Shown here: one piece after another, positions 1-8,667 of the stretch
Position numbering within the stretch: position 1 is the stretch's first letter
Layout of the letters: every line of letters begins with the position of its first letter
From: an uncultured Nitriliruptoraceae bacterium
Lineage (GTDB): Bacteria > Actinomycetota > Nitriliruptoria > Nitriliruptorales > Nitriliruptoraceae
Direction of reading: 5' to 3'
Assembly (NCBI GenBank): GCA_913060655.1
Contig: CAJXTG010000012.1
Location: forward strand, 1-43,185
DNA: 43,185 nt
The notes under the pieces: generated by a model
Seen by the model: only the letters and a program-made list of their open reading frames with translations
Database searches by the model: none
What the model was told of the DNA's origin: nothing
Program-made: the position numbers and the translations under genes

Positions 1-270
1 GTCGCGGCGGGCGAAGCTCCCGCCCGCGGGTGCCCCGCCGCCACCCCGTCCGATCCCGAGCCACAGCTTCACGAGCGCCCACGTGCTGCGGCGGGTGGCG
101 ACGGTCAGGCCGACCCCGACGGCGAGCGCGACCGGCACGACCCGCAGCGGGGCCGTGCCGACGAGCCGGCGGGCCACGAGCACGGGCACGCCGACGATCG
201 TGGCCGCGATCCCGGCCGCGTTCAGCGTCGCGAGCACCGCCCCGCGCACGTCGTCGACGTCAGGCGTCAC
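1..270 (-). CDS. Small membrane protein, 3' part outside window (AtpI-like by position)
   Basis: A GTG-started frame (268-270) stays open to the window edge, giving 90 residues. Its start overlaps the stop of the WecA-like gene by 11 bases, so translation is probably coupled. It shows two hydrophobic stretches (about residues 12-35 and 45-60), then a basic/glycine-rich tail (IGRGGGGAPAGG). I do not recognise it by sequence. In many actinobacteria a WecA/Rfe-type transferase is followed by atpI and then atpB, so ATP synthase protein I is the best positional guess. This would be confirmed if atpB lies just beyond base 1. The function is inferred from context only. Confidence 0.5.
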   Translation of the reverse strand, partial: MTPDVDDVRGAVLATLNAAGIAATIVGVPVLVARRLVGTAPLRVVPVALAVGVGLTVATRRSTWALVKLWLGIGRGGGGAPAGGSFARRD

Positions 271-1339
271 GCCGGCGCTCCCGCTCCCCGATGAACAGGT
301 CCCGGCCGCGGCTGTTGTCGTAGACGGGGACCTTCGCGAGCAGCGCGAAGAAGAACAGGTCGAACAGGGCGGTCAGGCCGAGCAGCAGCACCGCGCTCGT
401 CGTGTCGATGCGGAACACGAGCAGCGCCACCCAGCCGTGCGCGAGGCTCGCGATCGCGATGAGCCCCACGGCGACGGGGACCGGCAGGCCGACGCGGACC
501 AGCCGGTGGCTGGTGTGGTCGCGGCCGCCCTGGAAGGGGCTGATGCCGTGCCGGATCCGGGCGACGGTCACCAGCAGCGTGTCGAGCACCGGCACGGTGA
601 GGATGAGCACCGGCACCGCCGCGGTGATCAGCCAGTCCCGTCCGAGCGACAGCTGCATGCCGAGCGCCGCGAGCATCACGCCGAGGAACAGCGACCCGGC
701 GTCCCCCATGTAGATGCGGGCCGGTGGCCGGTTGTCACGCAGGAACCCGGCGGCGGCGCCGGCGACGGCGAACGCGAGCGCGCCGACGAGGACCTGCCCG
801 TTGACCAGCGCGATCACGCCGAACCACAGGCTCGCGATCGTCGCCGTCGACGCGGACAGCCCGTCCATGTTGTCCAGCAGGTTCAGCGCGTTGGTGATGC
901 CGACCGTCCACACCACCGTGATGCCGAGGTCGAGCGCGAGGACGCCCGTCAGCTCCACGCGGATGCCCAGCGCCCACAGGCCGAGCGCGGCGGCGAACTG
1001 CAGGCCGAACCGCAGCGCGACCGGCAGCCCGCGCAGGTCGTCGACGAGGCCGGTGAGCGCCATCGTCAGCGCGATGCCGAGCAGCCCGAGCAGCTGGGTG
1101 AGCGTCGCGAGCTCCTCACCACGCACCACGGCGGCCAGCACGATCGCGAGGGTGACCGCGACGACGATGGCGACGCCACCGAGGTACGGGGTCGGTGTCG
1201 AGTGGGACTTGTGCTCCCCGGGCCGGTCGAGCACCCCGAGCCGCAGCGCCGCCCGGATCGCGAGCGGCGTGAGCACGAGGGAGATGACGCCGGCGACCGC
1301 GAAGGCCGCGAGGGACTGGAGGAGGGTCGTCGCGCTCAC
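260..1339 (-). CDS. WecA/MraY-family undecaprenyl-phosphate sugar-1-phosphate transferase
   Basis: This polytopic membrane enzyme would transfer a sugar-1-phosphate (GlcNAc-1-P in the WecA/TagO group) from a UDP-sugar to undecaprenyl phosphate, the first lipid-linked step of a surface glycan. Family motifs are present in order: DRPGEHKSH near residue 38, a GG pair near 54, the DD pair at 100-101, NLLDNMDGL at 153-161, a GDAGS loop near 210, and the cytoplasmic GRDHTSHR motif near 275. About ten hydrophobic segments are seen over 359 residues, a normal length. Two GTG starts are possible. The one at 1339 lies seven bases after a TAGCGT -10-like box; the one at 1348 sits just after the upstream stop. 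Neither has a Shine-Dalgarno. It lies downstream of the glycosyltransferase and epimerase on the same strand, which fits a glycan-assembly operon. Confidence 0.88.
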   Translation of the reverse strand: MSATTLLQSLAAFAVAGVISLVLTPLAIRAALRLGVLDRPGEHKSHSTPTPYLGGVAIVVAVTLAIVLAAVVRGEELATLTQLLGLLGIALTMALTGLVDDLRGLPVALRFGLQFAAALGLWALGIRVELTGVLALDLGITVVWTVGITNALNLLDNMDGLSASTATIASLWFGVIALVNGQVLVGALAFAVAGAAAGFLRDNRPPARIYMGDAGSLFLGVMLAALGMQLSLGRDWLITAAVPVLILTVPVLDTLLVTVARIRHGISPFQGGRDHTSHRLVRVGLPVPVAVGLIAIASLAHGWVALLVFRIDTTSAVLLLGLTALFDLFFFALLAKVPVYDNSRGRDLFIGERERRRDA

Positions 1340-1349
1340 GGCGTCCACG

Positions 1350-3692
1350 CTAGCCGCGGGGCCGCACCGGGCCGCGGCGGTACAGGTCGGTGAGCAGCGT
1401 GCCGACGGCGTCGACACCGAAACGTTCCTGCGCGCGCGTGCGTGCCGCCGCACCCATCCGGTCGCGCACCTCGTCGTCGGACAGCAGCCCGAGGATCGCC
1501 GCGGCGACCGCCGTCGCGTCACGGGGCACGACCCGTCCGGTGACCCCGTCACGGACGACCTCGCCGGCGCCGCCGACGTCGGTGGTCACGCACGGCCTCC
1601 CGGCCATCGCCGCCTCGATGAGGGTCACCGGCATGCCCTCGTTGTCGGAGGTGACGGCGACGACGTCGGACGCCGCGTGGACCGTGCCCACGTCGCCCCG
1701 CCAGCCGAGGAACCGCACGTCGGCCGTGCGCGGTGCCGCCTCGAGCTCCGCCCGCAGCTCGCCGTCACCGACGACGAGGAACACGGTCCCGGGCCGTCCG
1801 GCCGCGACCTGCTCGGCGGCGGTGAGGAACCGGTCGGGCCGCTTCACGCCGCTCAGGCGGCCGACGAACGCGACGACGGGCACGTCGTCGGCCAGCCCGA
1901 GCGCGGCCCGTGCCGCCGCCCGCTCGCCCGTCCCCTCGTCCCGCACGCCCGGTGGCAGCACCGTGTACTGCGCCGCCGTCCCCACCCCGGCGGCGAGCAG
2001 CTCGTCGCGCACCCGGCTCCCGACGGCGAGGAGGTCGTCGCTGCGGCGGGCGAGGCGCCGCTCGAGCGCGGTGAACACCGCGGTGACGGGGGCGGGGAAG
2101 TAGCCGTGCAGCGTGTGCCCGTGGAAGGTGTGGACGATGTGGGGCACGCCGGCACGCAGCGCCGCCCACCGGCCGAGCAGGCCCGCCTTCGCCGTGTGGG
2201 TCTGCACGACGTCGGGGGCGAGGTCGACGAGCAGGGCGGTCAGGCGCCGCAGCGTCGCCAGGTCCCGCAGCGGGGCGATCGCCCGGCCGAGGCCGGGCAG
2301 CCGCACGATGCGCGGGTCGTCCGCCAGCGCCGTGTCCCGCACGGCGAACCAGTCCTCCTCGTCGTCGGCGACGGTGCCGGTGATCAGCGTCTGCGGGAAC
2401 CGCTCCGGGTCGAGCCCGTCGAGCAGCCCGGCGAGGATCCGGGCGGGCCCGCCGACGTTCATGCGGGCGATGACGTGCACGACGTGGACGGGGCCGGGCT
2501 CACGCGGGTCGTCGGCGAGCTCGGCCGCGACGTCGGCGTCCCACAGGGCCCGGTACTCCCGGGCGGCACGCGCCGCCGAGTACACGCGGGCGACCCGCTC
2601 CCGCGCGAGCAGCCCGCGGGCGGCGCGGGCGTCGGCGTCGAGGGCGACGACACGGCCGACCGCGGCCGCGAGCGCGTCGACGTCACCGGCGGCGACGACC
2701 TCGCCGGTGTCGCCGACGACGGCACGGCAGTCGCCGACGTCGGTGGCGACGGGCACGAGCCCCGACGCCATCCCCTCGAGCAGCGCGTTGGGGAGCCCCT
2801 CCGTCCGCGACGACGACACGATCAGGTCGGCCGCACGTGCGAGCCGCGCGACGTCGTCGCGTTCGCCGAGCCCGATGACGCGCGGCCCGTCGGCACCGTC
2901 GTCGGCGAGCGTCCCCGTGCCCGTGCCGACGAGCAGGACGGCCAGCCGAGGATCGTCGGCATGGACGCGTCGGAGCGCGGCCAGCAGCGTCGCATGGTCC
3001 TTCTGCGGGTGGTGGCGGGCGAGGGTCAGCGCGACGACGGCGTCGTCGGCGAGGCCGAGCTCGGCGCGCACCGCCGCCCGGTCGGCCGCGTCGGGGTGGA
3101 AGCGTTCCACGTCGCACCCGTTGGGCAGCAGCACCCAGCGGCGCGGGCGGTAGCCGGCGGCGACGTGGTGCCGGCGGCCCGTGCGGCTGTTGATCGCGAC
3201 GGCGTCGGGCCGGGAGGAGCGGCGTGCGAGCAGCGCGATCGTCGCCCGCGTCGTGCGGGGCAGCCCGACGGTGGTGTGCAGCGACCCGCGCAGGTTCCAC
3301 ACGACGCGGGCGTGCCGGCCGGCGCCGGCGAGCGGCCGGGCGAGCAGCAGGAGCAGGCAGGCGTGGTACATCCAGCCGACGACCAGGGTCGGCCGCAGCC
3401 GGCGCAGCAGCGTCGCCAGCCGCCACACGCCGCGCAGCAGGTCGCGCCCCGGTCGCATCCCGAGGCCCTGCACCTCGACCCCGGCGGCGACGAGCTCGTC
3501 GGCGAACAGGCCGCCGTCGACGAGGCTGACGACGACGTGCCGCTCCCGCGGCGTCCCGGACGGGCCGGTGGGGACCGCACCGGGGCGGGGCACGACCTGG
3601 GAGAGGACCCGTTCGGCGCCACCCTGACCGAGGGTCGTGATCAGGTGGACGACGGTGGTCGGGGCGTCGGACGCCTCCGCGGCGGCGGTCAC
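1350..3692 (-). CDS. Tandem GT4-GT4 glycosyltransferase fusion
   Basis: This is a 780-residue protein with two complete GT-B (GT4-type) glycosyltransferases in one open frame. The first spans about residues 1-395 (N-terminal HLITTLGQGGAERVL loop, EGLPNALLE as the EX7E motif). The second spans about 402-780 (HVIARMNVGGPA at about 405-416, FVGRLSGVKRPD, EGMPVTLIE as its EX7E). Both keep the acidic donor-binding motif, so both look active. They would add two sugars, probably at the inner membrane on an undecaprenyl-linked acceptor. The start is a GTG one base after the epimerase stop. No stop codon separates the halves. A GTG at 2478-2480 just before the second domain has no clear ribosome site, so a fused product is more likely than two genes. 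Confidence 0.85.
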   Translation of the reverse strand: MTAAAEASDAPTTVVHLITTLGQGGAERVLSQVVPRPGAVPTGPSGTPRERHVVVSLVDGGLFADELVAAGVEVQGLGMRPGRDLLRGVWRLATLLRRLRPTLVVGWMYHACLLLLLARPLAGAGRHARVVWNLRGSLHTTVGLPRTTRATIALLARRSSRPDAVAINSRTGRRHHVAAGYRPRRWVLLPNGCDVERFHPDAADRAAVRAELGLADDAVVALTLARHHPQKDHATLLAALRRVHADDPRLAVLLVGTGTGTLADDGADGPRVIGLGERDDVARLARAADLIVSSSRTEGLPNALLEGMASGLVPVATDVGDCRAVVGDTGEVVAAGDVDALAAAVGRVVALDADARAARGLLARERVARVYSAARAAREYRALWDADVAAELADDPREPGPVHVVHVIARMNVGGPARILAGLLDGLDPERFPQTLITGTVADDEEDWFAVRDTALADDPRIVRLPGLGRAIAPLRDLATLRRLTALLVDLAPDVVQTHTAKAGLLGRWAALRAGVPHIVHTFHGHTLHGYFPAPVTAVFTALERRLARRSDDLLAVGSRVRDELLAAGVGTAAQYTVLPPGVRDEGTGERAAARAALGLADDVPVVAFVGRLSGVKRPDRFLTAAEQVAAGRPGTVFLVVGDGELRAELEAAPRTADVRFLGWRGDVGTVHAASDVVAVTSDNEGMPVTLIEAAMAGRPCVTTDVGGAGEVVRDGVTGRVVPRDATAVAAAILGLLSDDEVRDRMGAAARTRAQERFGVDAVGTLLTDLYRRGPVRPRG

Positions 3693-3693
3693 G

Positions 3694-4653
3694 TCAGCGC
3701 CGCTGGTCCTCGACCACCGAGTCGATGATGCCGTCGAGGTCGAGCGTCTGCTTGAAGCTGACCGCCGCGGCCGCACGGTCCGTGTTCGGGACGCGCCGCT
3801 CCATGTCCTCGAAGCCGGCCTCGTACGCCTCGTCGTAGGGGATGACGCGGATGGAGCTCTGCGACCCGGTCCGTGCGATCACCCGCTCCGCGAGCGTCAT
3901 GATGCTGACCTCCTCGCTGCCACCGAGGTTGAACACCTGCCCGTAGGCCTCCTCGGTGTCGACGAGCCGGGTGAGCGCGTCGACGATGTCGCCGACGTAG
4001 CAGAAGCAGCGCTGCTGGGTCCCGTCGCCGTAGACGGTGAGCGGCTCGTCACGCAGCGCCTGGTTCACGAACCGGGGGATGACCATCCCGTAGTGGCCGG
4101 TCTGGCGCGGGCCGACCGTGTTGAACAGGCGGACGATGACGCTGCGCAGCCCCTTCTGCCGCCAGTACGTGTAGGCGAGGATCTCGTCGATCGCCTTCGC
4201 CTCCGAGTACGACCAGCGGCTCTTCAGCGGCGAGCCGAGGATCCGGTCGTCGTCCTCACCGAGCCGGTCCGACGTGTTCTTCCCGTAGATCTCGCTGGTG
4301 GACGCGACGAGGATGCGCGTGTCGTACTTGTGGGCCTTCTCGAACACCAGCTCGGAGCCGCGGATGTTCGTCGCGAGGCTCTCCAGCGGCTTCTCGACGA
4401 TGAGCTGCACGCCGACGGCGGCGGCGAGGTGGAACACGGTGTCGCAGCGGGCGACGCAGTCGTCGAGCAGGTCGGCGTTGAGGATCGACCCGAGGACGAA
4501 CTCGAAGTCGGGGCGGCCGAGCAGATGCTCGATGTTCTCGTAGCGGCCGGTCGAGAGGTCGTCGAGGACGACGACCTGGTGGCCGTCGGCGAGCAGCCGG
4601 TCCGCGAGGTGGGAGCCGATGAAGCCGGCCCCGCCGGTGATGAGCGCCTTCAC
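3694..4653 (-). CDS. NAD-dependent sugar epimerase/dehydratase (extended SDR)
   Basis: This 319-residue extended short-chain dehydrogenase starts with the Rossmann motif ITGGAGFIGSH. It carries the catalytic YxxxK as YSEAK, with a conserved TSEIYG strand before it, and ends with the usual substrate-binding C-terminal domain. Such enzymes convert nucleotide sugars (UDP-glucose 4-epimerase, UDP-glucuronate decarboxylase and relatives). The sequence resembles the UDP-glucuronate decarboxylase/epimerase branch, but the substrate cannot be fixed. The start is a GTG with GGAGG seven bases upstream, preferred over an upstream in-frame start at 4701. A TAGGCT -10-like box overlaps the preceding flippase stop (4718-4723), so it may have its own promoter. 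It presumably supplies a sugar to the fused glycosyltransferase next to it. Confidence 0.87.
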   Translation of the reverse strand: MKALITGGAGFIGSHLADRLLADGHQVVVLDDLSTGRYENIEHLLGRPDFEFVLGSILNADLLDDCVARCDTVFHLAAAVGVQLIVEKPLESLATNIRGSELVFEKAHKYDTRILVASTSEIYGKNTSDRLGEDDDRILGSPLKSRWSYSEAKAIDEILAYTYWRQKGLRSVIVRLFNTVGPRQTGHYGMVIPRFVNQALRDEPLTVYGDGTQQRCFCYVGDIVDALTRLVDTEEAYGQVFNLGGSEEVSIMTLAERVIARTGSQSSIRVIPYDEAYEAGFEDMERRVPNTDRAAAAVSFKQTLDLDGIIDSVVEDQRR

Positions 4654-4720
4654 GTCGCCGCCTCCCTCATGGCCGCCGGTGGCCGCCGGGCGGTCCCGCA
4701 CCGTCCGGACGGGCCCGAGC

Positions 4721-6001
4721 CTACTCCCGGGCCCGCTGCGGCCCCGGACCGTCCCCGGCGCTCCGGCCCGCCCGGCGGGCCATCAGCGCGGCGGCGGTGA
4801 GCTCCCCCGTCGCGAACGCGGCGGCGACCGTCACCGCGGGGGCGGGCCCGGCCAGCGGAGGGAGGAGCAGCAGCACGGCGACGGCGGCGGCGAGCCCGCC
4901 GGCCCAGCGGCGCGCCAGCATCGCCGTGCGCCCCTCGGCGACGAGCAGCTGGCCGAGCAGCTGCGACAGCGCCGCACCGGCGACCCCCGTCGCGGCGAGC
5001 GCGGCGACGAGCGGGTCCGGACGGAACGCCGCCCCGTACAGCAGCGTCACGACCGTCGGCCCGGCGACCCAGCCGGCCGCCCCGGCCAGCGTGACGGCGG
5101 CGAGGCCGGCCAGCTCGATCGTCCTGCGGATGCGGGCCACGCGACCTGCGTCGCCGGCGAGCCCGAGGCGCACGAGCAGCTCCAGCAGCCGCCCCTGGAC
5201 CAGGTAGACGATCGTGACGGGCGCGCGGAACAGCGTGAACGTGACGAACACGATGCTGATCGTGGCCGGTGCGGCACCGAGCGCGGCGACGGCGAGCGGT
5301 GCGCCGGCGAGCAGCAGCTGCGACGCGCCGCTCGCCCCGACGTAGGGGGCGAGGAACGCGCCGGCACCGCCCGACGCCGGGGCGTTCGCCCGCCGCTCGA
5401 ACCGCAGCGCCGGGACGAGCAGCCCCAGCGCCGGCCCGAGCGCGACACCCCAGGCGATCCCGACCGGCCCGCCGACGATCAGCAGGCCGAGCCCGCCGAA
5501 CACGAGCCGTCCGGCGCCCTCCAGGCCGAGCATCAGCCCGTACAGGTCGAAGCGGCGCTGGCCGATCGCCAGCCCGCGGACGACGAACAGCGGGGCGGTC
5601 ACACCGACGAGCACCACCGCCAGGCCGACGAACGCCCACTCGCCGAGGAACAGCGCGTCGCGCGTCAACGTCGTGAACGTCGCCGCGCCGGTCGCGGTCA
5701 GCGCCGCGACCGCACCGATCGCCCACGACCGGCGGCTGAGCACCCGCCGGCCCGCCGTCGCCTCCCGCGCGACGTACTGCTCGACGGGGGTCAGGCCGAC
5801 CGTGCCGGTGAGGAACATCAGGGTCCACAGCACCGACACGGGGGCGAACAGGTCGGGGCCGAGCAGCCGGCCACCGACCAGCTGGAACACGTACGCGAGC
5901 AGCGTGCCCGCGGCGATGCCGGCGGCGAGCCGCCGGTCCCCGGCGCGCGCCGTCGCGCCCCCCGCGGGGGCGCCGACGTGCCCGCCGTCGGCGGAGCTCA
6001 G
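4721..6001 (-). CDS. Polysaccharide/lipid-linked sugar flippase (MOP superfamily)
   Basis: An integral membrane protein of about 426 residues with 12 or so hydrophobic segments, beginning [20 protein letters not shown]. Composition and topology match the polysaccharide biosynthesis/Wzx-like branch of the MOP exporters, which move undecaprenyl-linked glycans across the inner membrane. The start is unusual. After the fumarase stop there is no ATG, GTG or TTG in frame before the first transmembrane helix. The best candidate is CTG in a CTGA overlap with the fumarase TGA (5998-6001). In-frame starts further upstream lie deep inside fumC and give arginine/alanine-rich shadow sequence. Coupling to fumC translation is likely. 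The family call is reasonable; the start is uncertain. Confidence 0.75.
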   Translation of the reverse strand: MSSADGGHVGAPAGGATARAGDRRLAAGIAAGTLLAYVFQLVGGRLLGPDLFAPVSVLWTLMFLTGTVGLTPVEQYVAREATAGRRVLSRRSWAIGAVAALTATGAATFTTLTRDALFLGEWAFVGLAVVLVGVTAPLFVVRGLAIGQRRFDLYGLMLGLEGAGRLVFGGLGLLIVGGPVGIAWGVALGPALGLLVPALRFERRANAPASGGAGAFLAPYVGASGASQLLLAGAPLAVAALGAAPATISIVFVTFTLFRAPVTIVYLVQGRLLELLVRLGLAGDAGRVARIRRTIELAGLAAVTLAGAAGWVAGPTVVTLLYGAAFRPDPLVAALAATGVAGAALSQLLGQLLVAEGRTAMLARRWAGGLAAAVAVLLLLPPLAGPAPAVTVAAAFATGELTAAALMARRAGRSAGDGPGPQRARE

Positions 6002-7389
6002 AGCATCCCGCCCTGCGTCATGCGCAGGTAGTCGAGCACCCGGTCCAGCAGCGCCTCGTCGACCCCGTCGGCGAGCGCCGCCTCCCGCAGGGTGATGCCC
6101 TCCTTGTGGGCCGTCTTCGCGAGCGCCGCCGACCGCTCGTAGCCGATCTCGGGCACGAGGGCGGTGACCTGCATGAGGGAGCGTTCGACGAGCCGCGGCC
6201 CCTGATCGGTCGCGGTCGTGCCGACGAGGCACTTGTCGACGAACACGTCGCTGACGGCGGCGAGCAGCCGCTGCGACTCGAGCACGTTGCGGGCCATCAG
6301 CGGGATCATGACGTTCAGCTCGAGCTCGCCGGAGAGCCCGCCGACGGCGACCGCCGCGTCGTTGCCGATGACCTGCGCGGCGACCTGCCGGACCGACTCG
6401 GGGATGACCGGGTTGACCTTCCCCGGCATGATCGACGAGCCCGGCTGGATCTCCGGCAGCTGCAGCTCGTACAGGCCGGTGCGCGGGCCGGACGCCATCC
6501 ACCGGACGTCGTTCGCGATCTTGATGAGGCTCACCGCGACGGTGCGCAGCGCCCCCGACACGTCCACGAGCGCGTCACGCGACCCCTGCGCCTCGAAGTG
6601 GTCCTCCGCCTCCCGCAGCGGCAGCCCGGTGCGCTCCCGCAGCAGCGCGATGACCCGGTCGACGAACCCGGGCGGGCAGTTCAGCCCCGTGCCGACGGCC
6701 GTCCCGCCGAGCGCCAGCTCGTGGATGCTCGTCATCGCCCGCTCGATGCGTTCGACGCCGAGCTCGATCTGCCGCGCGTAGCCGGCGAACTCCTGCCCGA
6801 GGGTCACCGGCGTCGCGTCCATCAGGTGAGTGCGGCCCGACTTGACGACCCCGTCGAACTCGTCGGCCTTCGTGCGCAGCGTCGCAGCGAGCCGGCGCAG
6901 CGCCGGCAGCAGCACCTCCGCGCCGGAGACGGCGACGGCCAGGTGCACCGACGTCGGGAACGTGTCGTTGGACGACTGCGACGCGTTGACGTGGTCGTTG
7001 GGATGCACCACGTCGGAGGTCAGGTCGGCGTCGAGGCGCAGCTTCGCCAGGTTCGCGATGACCTCGTTGAGGTTCATGTTCGTCGAGGTGCCCGACCCCG
7101 TCTGGAACACGTCGACGGGGAACTGGTCGTCGTGGTCCCCGGCGATGATCTCGTCGGCGGCCGTGCGGATCGCCGCGGCGACCTCCGAGGTGACGACACC
7201 GGTCTCCTCGTTCGCCGTCGCCGCCGCCCACTTCAGCATCGCGTGCGCCGCGACGACCTCCATCGGCACCGGCTGGCCCGACACGGGGAAGTTCTCGACG
7301 GCCCGCTGGGTGCTCGCACCCCACAGGGCCCCGGCGGGGATCGTCATCTCACCCATCGTGTCGCGGGCGACGCGTTCTGGGGTCGGCAT
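5998..7389 (-). CDS. fumC: Class II fumarate hydratase
   Basis: This 463-residue iron-independent fumarase interconverts fumarate and L-malate in the TCA cycle, in the cytosol as a homotetramer. Visible signatures are [36 protein letters not shown] (A-site residues), [30 protein letters not shown], and the superfamily signature [11 protein letters not shown] with its mobile catalytic serine. The ATG at 7389 has GGAGG five bases upstream and is preferred over an in-frame start at 7443. A TAGCCT box at 7443-7448 on this strand could serve as its -10. It is the first gene of a minus-strand run whose next member is a glycan flippase, an odd partner. Confidence 0.97.
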   Translation of the reverse strand: MPTPERVARDTMGEMTIPAGALWGASTQRAVENFPVSGQPVPMEVVAAHAMLKWAAATANEETGVVTSEVAAAIRTAADEIIAGDHDDQFPVDVFQTGSGTSTNMNLNEVIANLAKLRLDADLTSDVVHPNDHVNASQSSNDTFPTSVHLAVAVSGAEVLLPALRRLAATLRTKADEFDGVVKSGRTHLMDATPVTLGQEFAGYARQIELGVERIERAMTSIHELALGGTAVGTGLNCPPGFVDRVIALLRERTGLPLREAEDHFEAQGSRDALVDVSGALRTVAVSLIKIANDVRWMASGPRTGLYELQLPEIQPGSSIMPGKVNPVIPESVRQVAAQVIGNDAAVAVGGLSGELELNVMIPLMARNVLESQRLLAAVSDVFVDKCLVGTTATDQGPRLVERSLMQVTALVPEIGYERSAALAKTAHKEGITLREAALADGVDEALLDRVLDYLRMTQGGML

Positions 7390-7442
7390 GGGGGCCTCCG
7401 AGGGGCGGTCGGGCGCGGCGGTGCGCGCGGGCGGACACGGCA

Positions 7443-7448
7443 AGGCTA
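7443..7448 (-). promoter_or_regulatory. Putative -10 box of fumC (TAGCCT)
   Basis: TAGCCT on the minus strand lies about 54 bases before the fumC ATG and would give a leader of roughly 45 bases containing the GGAGG ribosome site. No clear TTGACA-type -35 is seen. It is the same hexamer found before several other genes in this window. Confidence 0.4.
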
Positions 7449-7594
7449 GGTCGCCCGGCCGGAGGCTGAGGCGCGCCCCTCGCTACCGTCGGGGCGTCGC
7501 CCGGCCCGGGCGACGACGGGCCGGGGCCGACGGTGCCGGGGCCGACGGGCCAGGGACGACGGGCGGGGCCGACGGGGCGGGGTGGAGGCGCGAC

Positions 7595-8434
7595 GTGGAG
7601 CAGCGACCGGACGGCACCGACCCGGACGGCGACCCCGGCGACACGGGCGACCCGAGCGACGCGGGCGAGCCGAGCAGCGCTGCGGGTGACACGGGCGAGG
7701 TGGGCTCCGCCGACGCCGTCCCGCCGCCGACACCGTTCGAGCAGCCGCAGGGCCCGCCCGTCCTGCCGCCGACCGTCCCCGCACCTGACGGCGGACCTAG
7801 CGGCGTCGAGGGCCGACGCCGGCGCCGCCGTGGCCGCGGACGCCGCGTGCTCGTCGGCCTGCTCGCCGTCCTGCTCGTCGGCGGCGCCGCGTTCACCGGC
7901 GGGCTCGCCGCCGCCGACCGCATCGACGTCCCCGACGTGCTGCGCGGGCGGGCCGCGGTCGAGGCGGAGGACGACGCGGCGCTCGTCGCGCTCCTCGAGG
8001 ACATCGTCCGTACCGAGGCCGTCATGCTCGCGTTCAACGACACGGTCGCCGACCGGCTCGCCGACACCGACGACGAGGCGGCCGCGCTCGCCGTCGTCGA
8101 GAACGCCGCGTCGTACGGTGCGGGTGGGCTCGCGGTGCTCCGACCCGGACTCGTCGACCGCACCGGCGGGCGGGCGGACACCGTCCGCGACGCCTACCTC
8201 CCGCACCTCGACGCGTGGATCGACTACCTCCGTGCCCTGTCGGTCCGCCCCGAGCTGCTGTTCCTCGACGACGCCCAGCAGCCGTACCTGCTGCTCATCA
8301 ACGCGACCGCGGAGGAGTTCGCCGACGCGCTGGAGGCGCTGCTCGCCCGCGACCCGTCACCGCGGGCGGCGACGCTCGCCGAGCGCATCCTCGACGACGG
8401 GTTCCGCTCCGAGGGGCCCGACCCGACCCTGTGA
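7595..8434 (+). CDS. Membrane-anchored protein with acidic repeat-like N-terminus, unknown function
   Basis: A 279-residue protein I cannot assign. Residues 1-70 are low-complexity, acidic and proline-rich, with degenerate GD-type three-residue repeats (GDPGDTGDPSDAGEP). An arginine block (RRRRRRGRGRR) and one transmembrane helix (VLVGLLAVLLVGGAAFTGGL, about 86-105) follow. The rest is a helical, probably extracytoplasmic domain rich in Ala, Leu, Asp and Glu. This gives an N-in, C-out topology. The GTG start has GGAGG six bases upstream. It is divergent from fumC, with a TACCGT box at 7484-7489 as a possible -10. No catalytic motif is visible. Confidence 0.7.
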   Translation: MEQRPDGTDPDGDPGDTGDPSDAGEPSSAAGDTGEVGSADAVPPPTPFEQPQGPPVLPPTVPAPDGGPSGVEGRRRRRRGRGRRVLVGLLAVLLVGGAAFTGGLAAADRIDVPDVLRGRAAVEAEDDAALVALLEDIVRTEAVMLAFNDTVADRLADTDDEAAALAVVENAASYGAGGLAVLRPGLVDRTGGRADTVRDAYLPHLDAWIDYLRALSVRPELLFLDDAQQPYLLLINATAEEFADALEALLARDPSPRAATLAERILDDGFRSEGPDPTL

Positions 8435-8667
8435 GCCGCGCCGGACCGCACCCGGCGGACCCGCCCCGGCGACCCGGGGAAGCGGCCGGGGGAGCGCCCT
8501 GGGGAGCGCCCTGGGGGAGCGGCCACCGTCCGTTCGGACGGGTCCGGCAGGGCCCGGTGGGCGGGCACCCGCGGCGTTCGCCTACCCTTGCGGGACCTTC
8601 GAGCGCCCGCCGGTACCCCGCCGGTCCGGCCGCGGCGCCGGCGGATCCACACGACGGGGAGCGCAGG
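8435..8667. other. Intergenic region with tandem repeat, hairpin and possible promoter
   Basis: This 233-base gap holds a perfect 12-base tandem duplication (8489-8500 and 8501-8512, unit GGGGAGCGCCCT, with a third degenerate copy). A six-base hairpin follows at 8526-8541 (CCGTCC, GTTC loop, GGACGG), which may end transcription of the upstream gene. A TACCCT box at 8583-8588 could be the -10 for the M23 peptidase gene, whose GTG is at 8668. No coding frame with sensible composition was found. Confidence 0.4.

Noticed and set aside
83-1393. Long plus-strand open frame opposite the WecA-like gene
   Set aside because: Its product is a His/Arg/Gln/Asp-rich low-complexity string typical of antisense frames in GC-rich genes, and the minus strand carries clear family motifs.
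1350-3692. A frameshift or missed stop separating two glycosyltransferase genes
   Set aside because: The frame stays open and in phase across the junction, both domains are intact, and there is no Shine-Dalgarno before the second; fusion is simpler, though resequencing would settle it.
714-3728. 1004-codon plus-strand open frame opposite the glycosyltransferase gene
   Set aside because: Composition is that of an antisense shadow, and no domain is recognisable; the minus strand has two GT4 domains.
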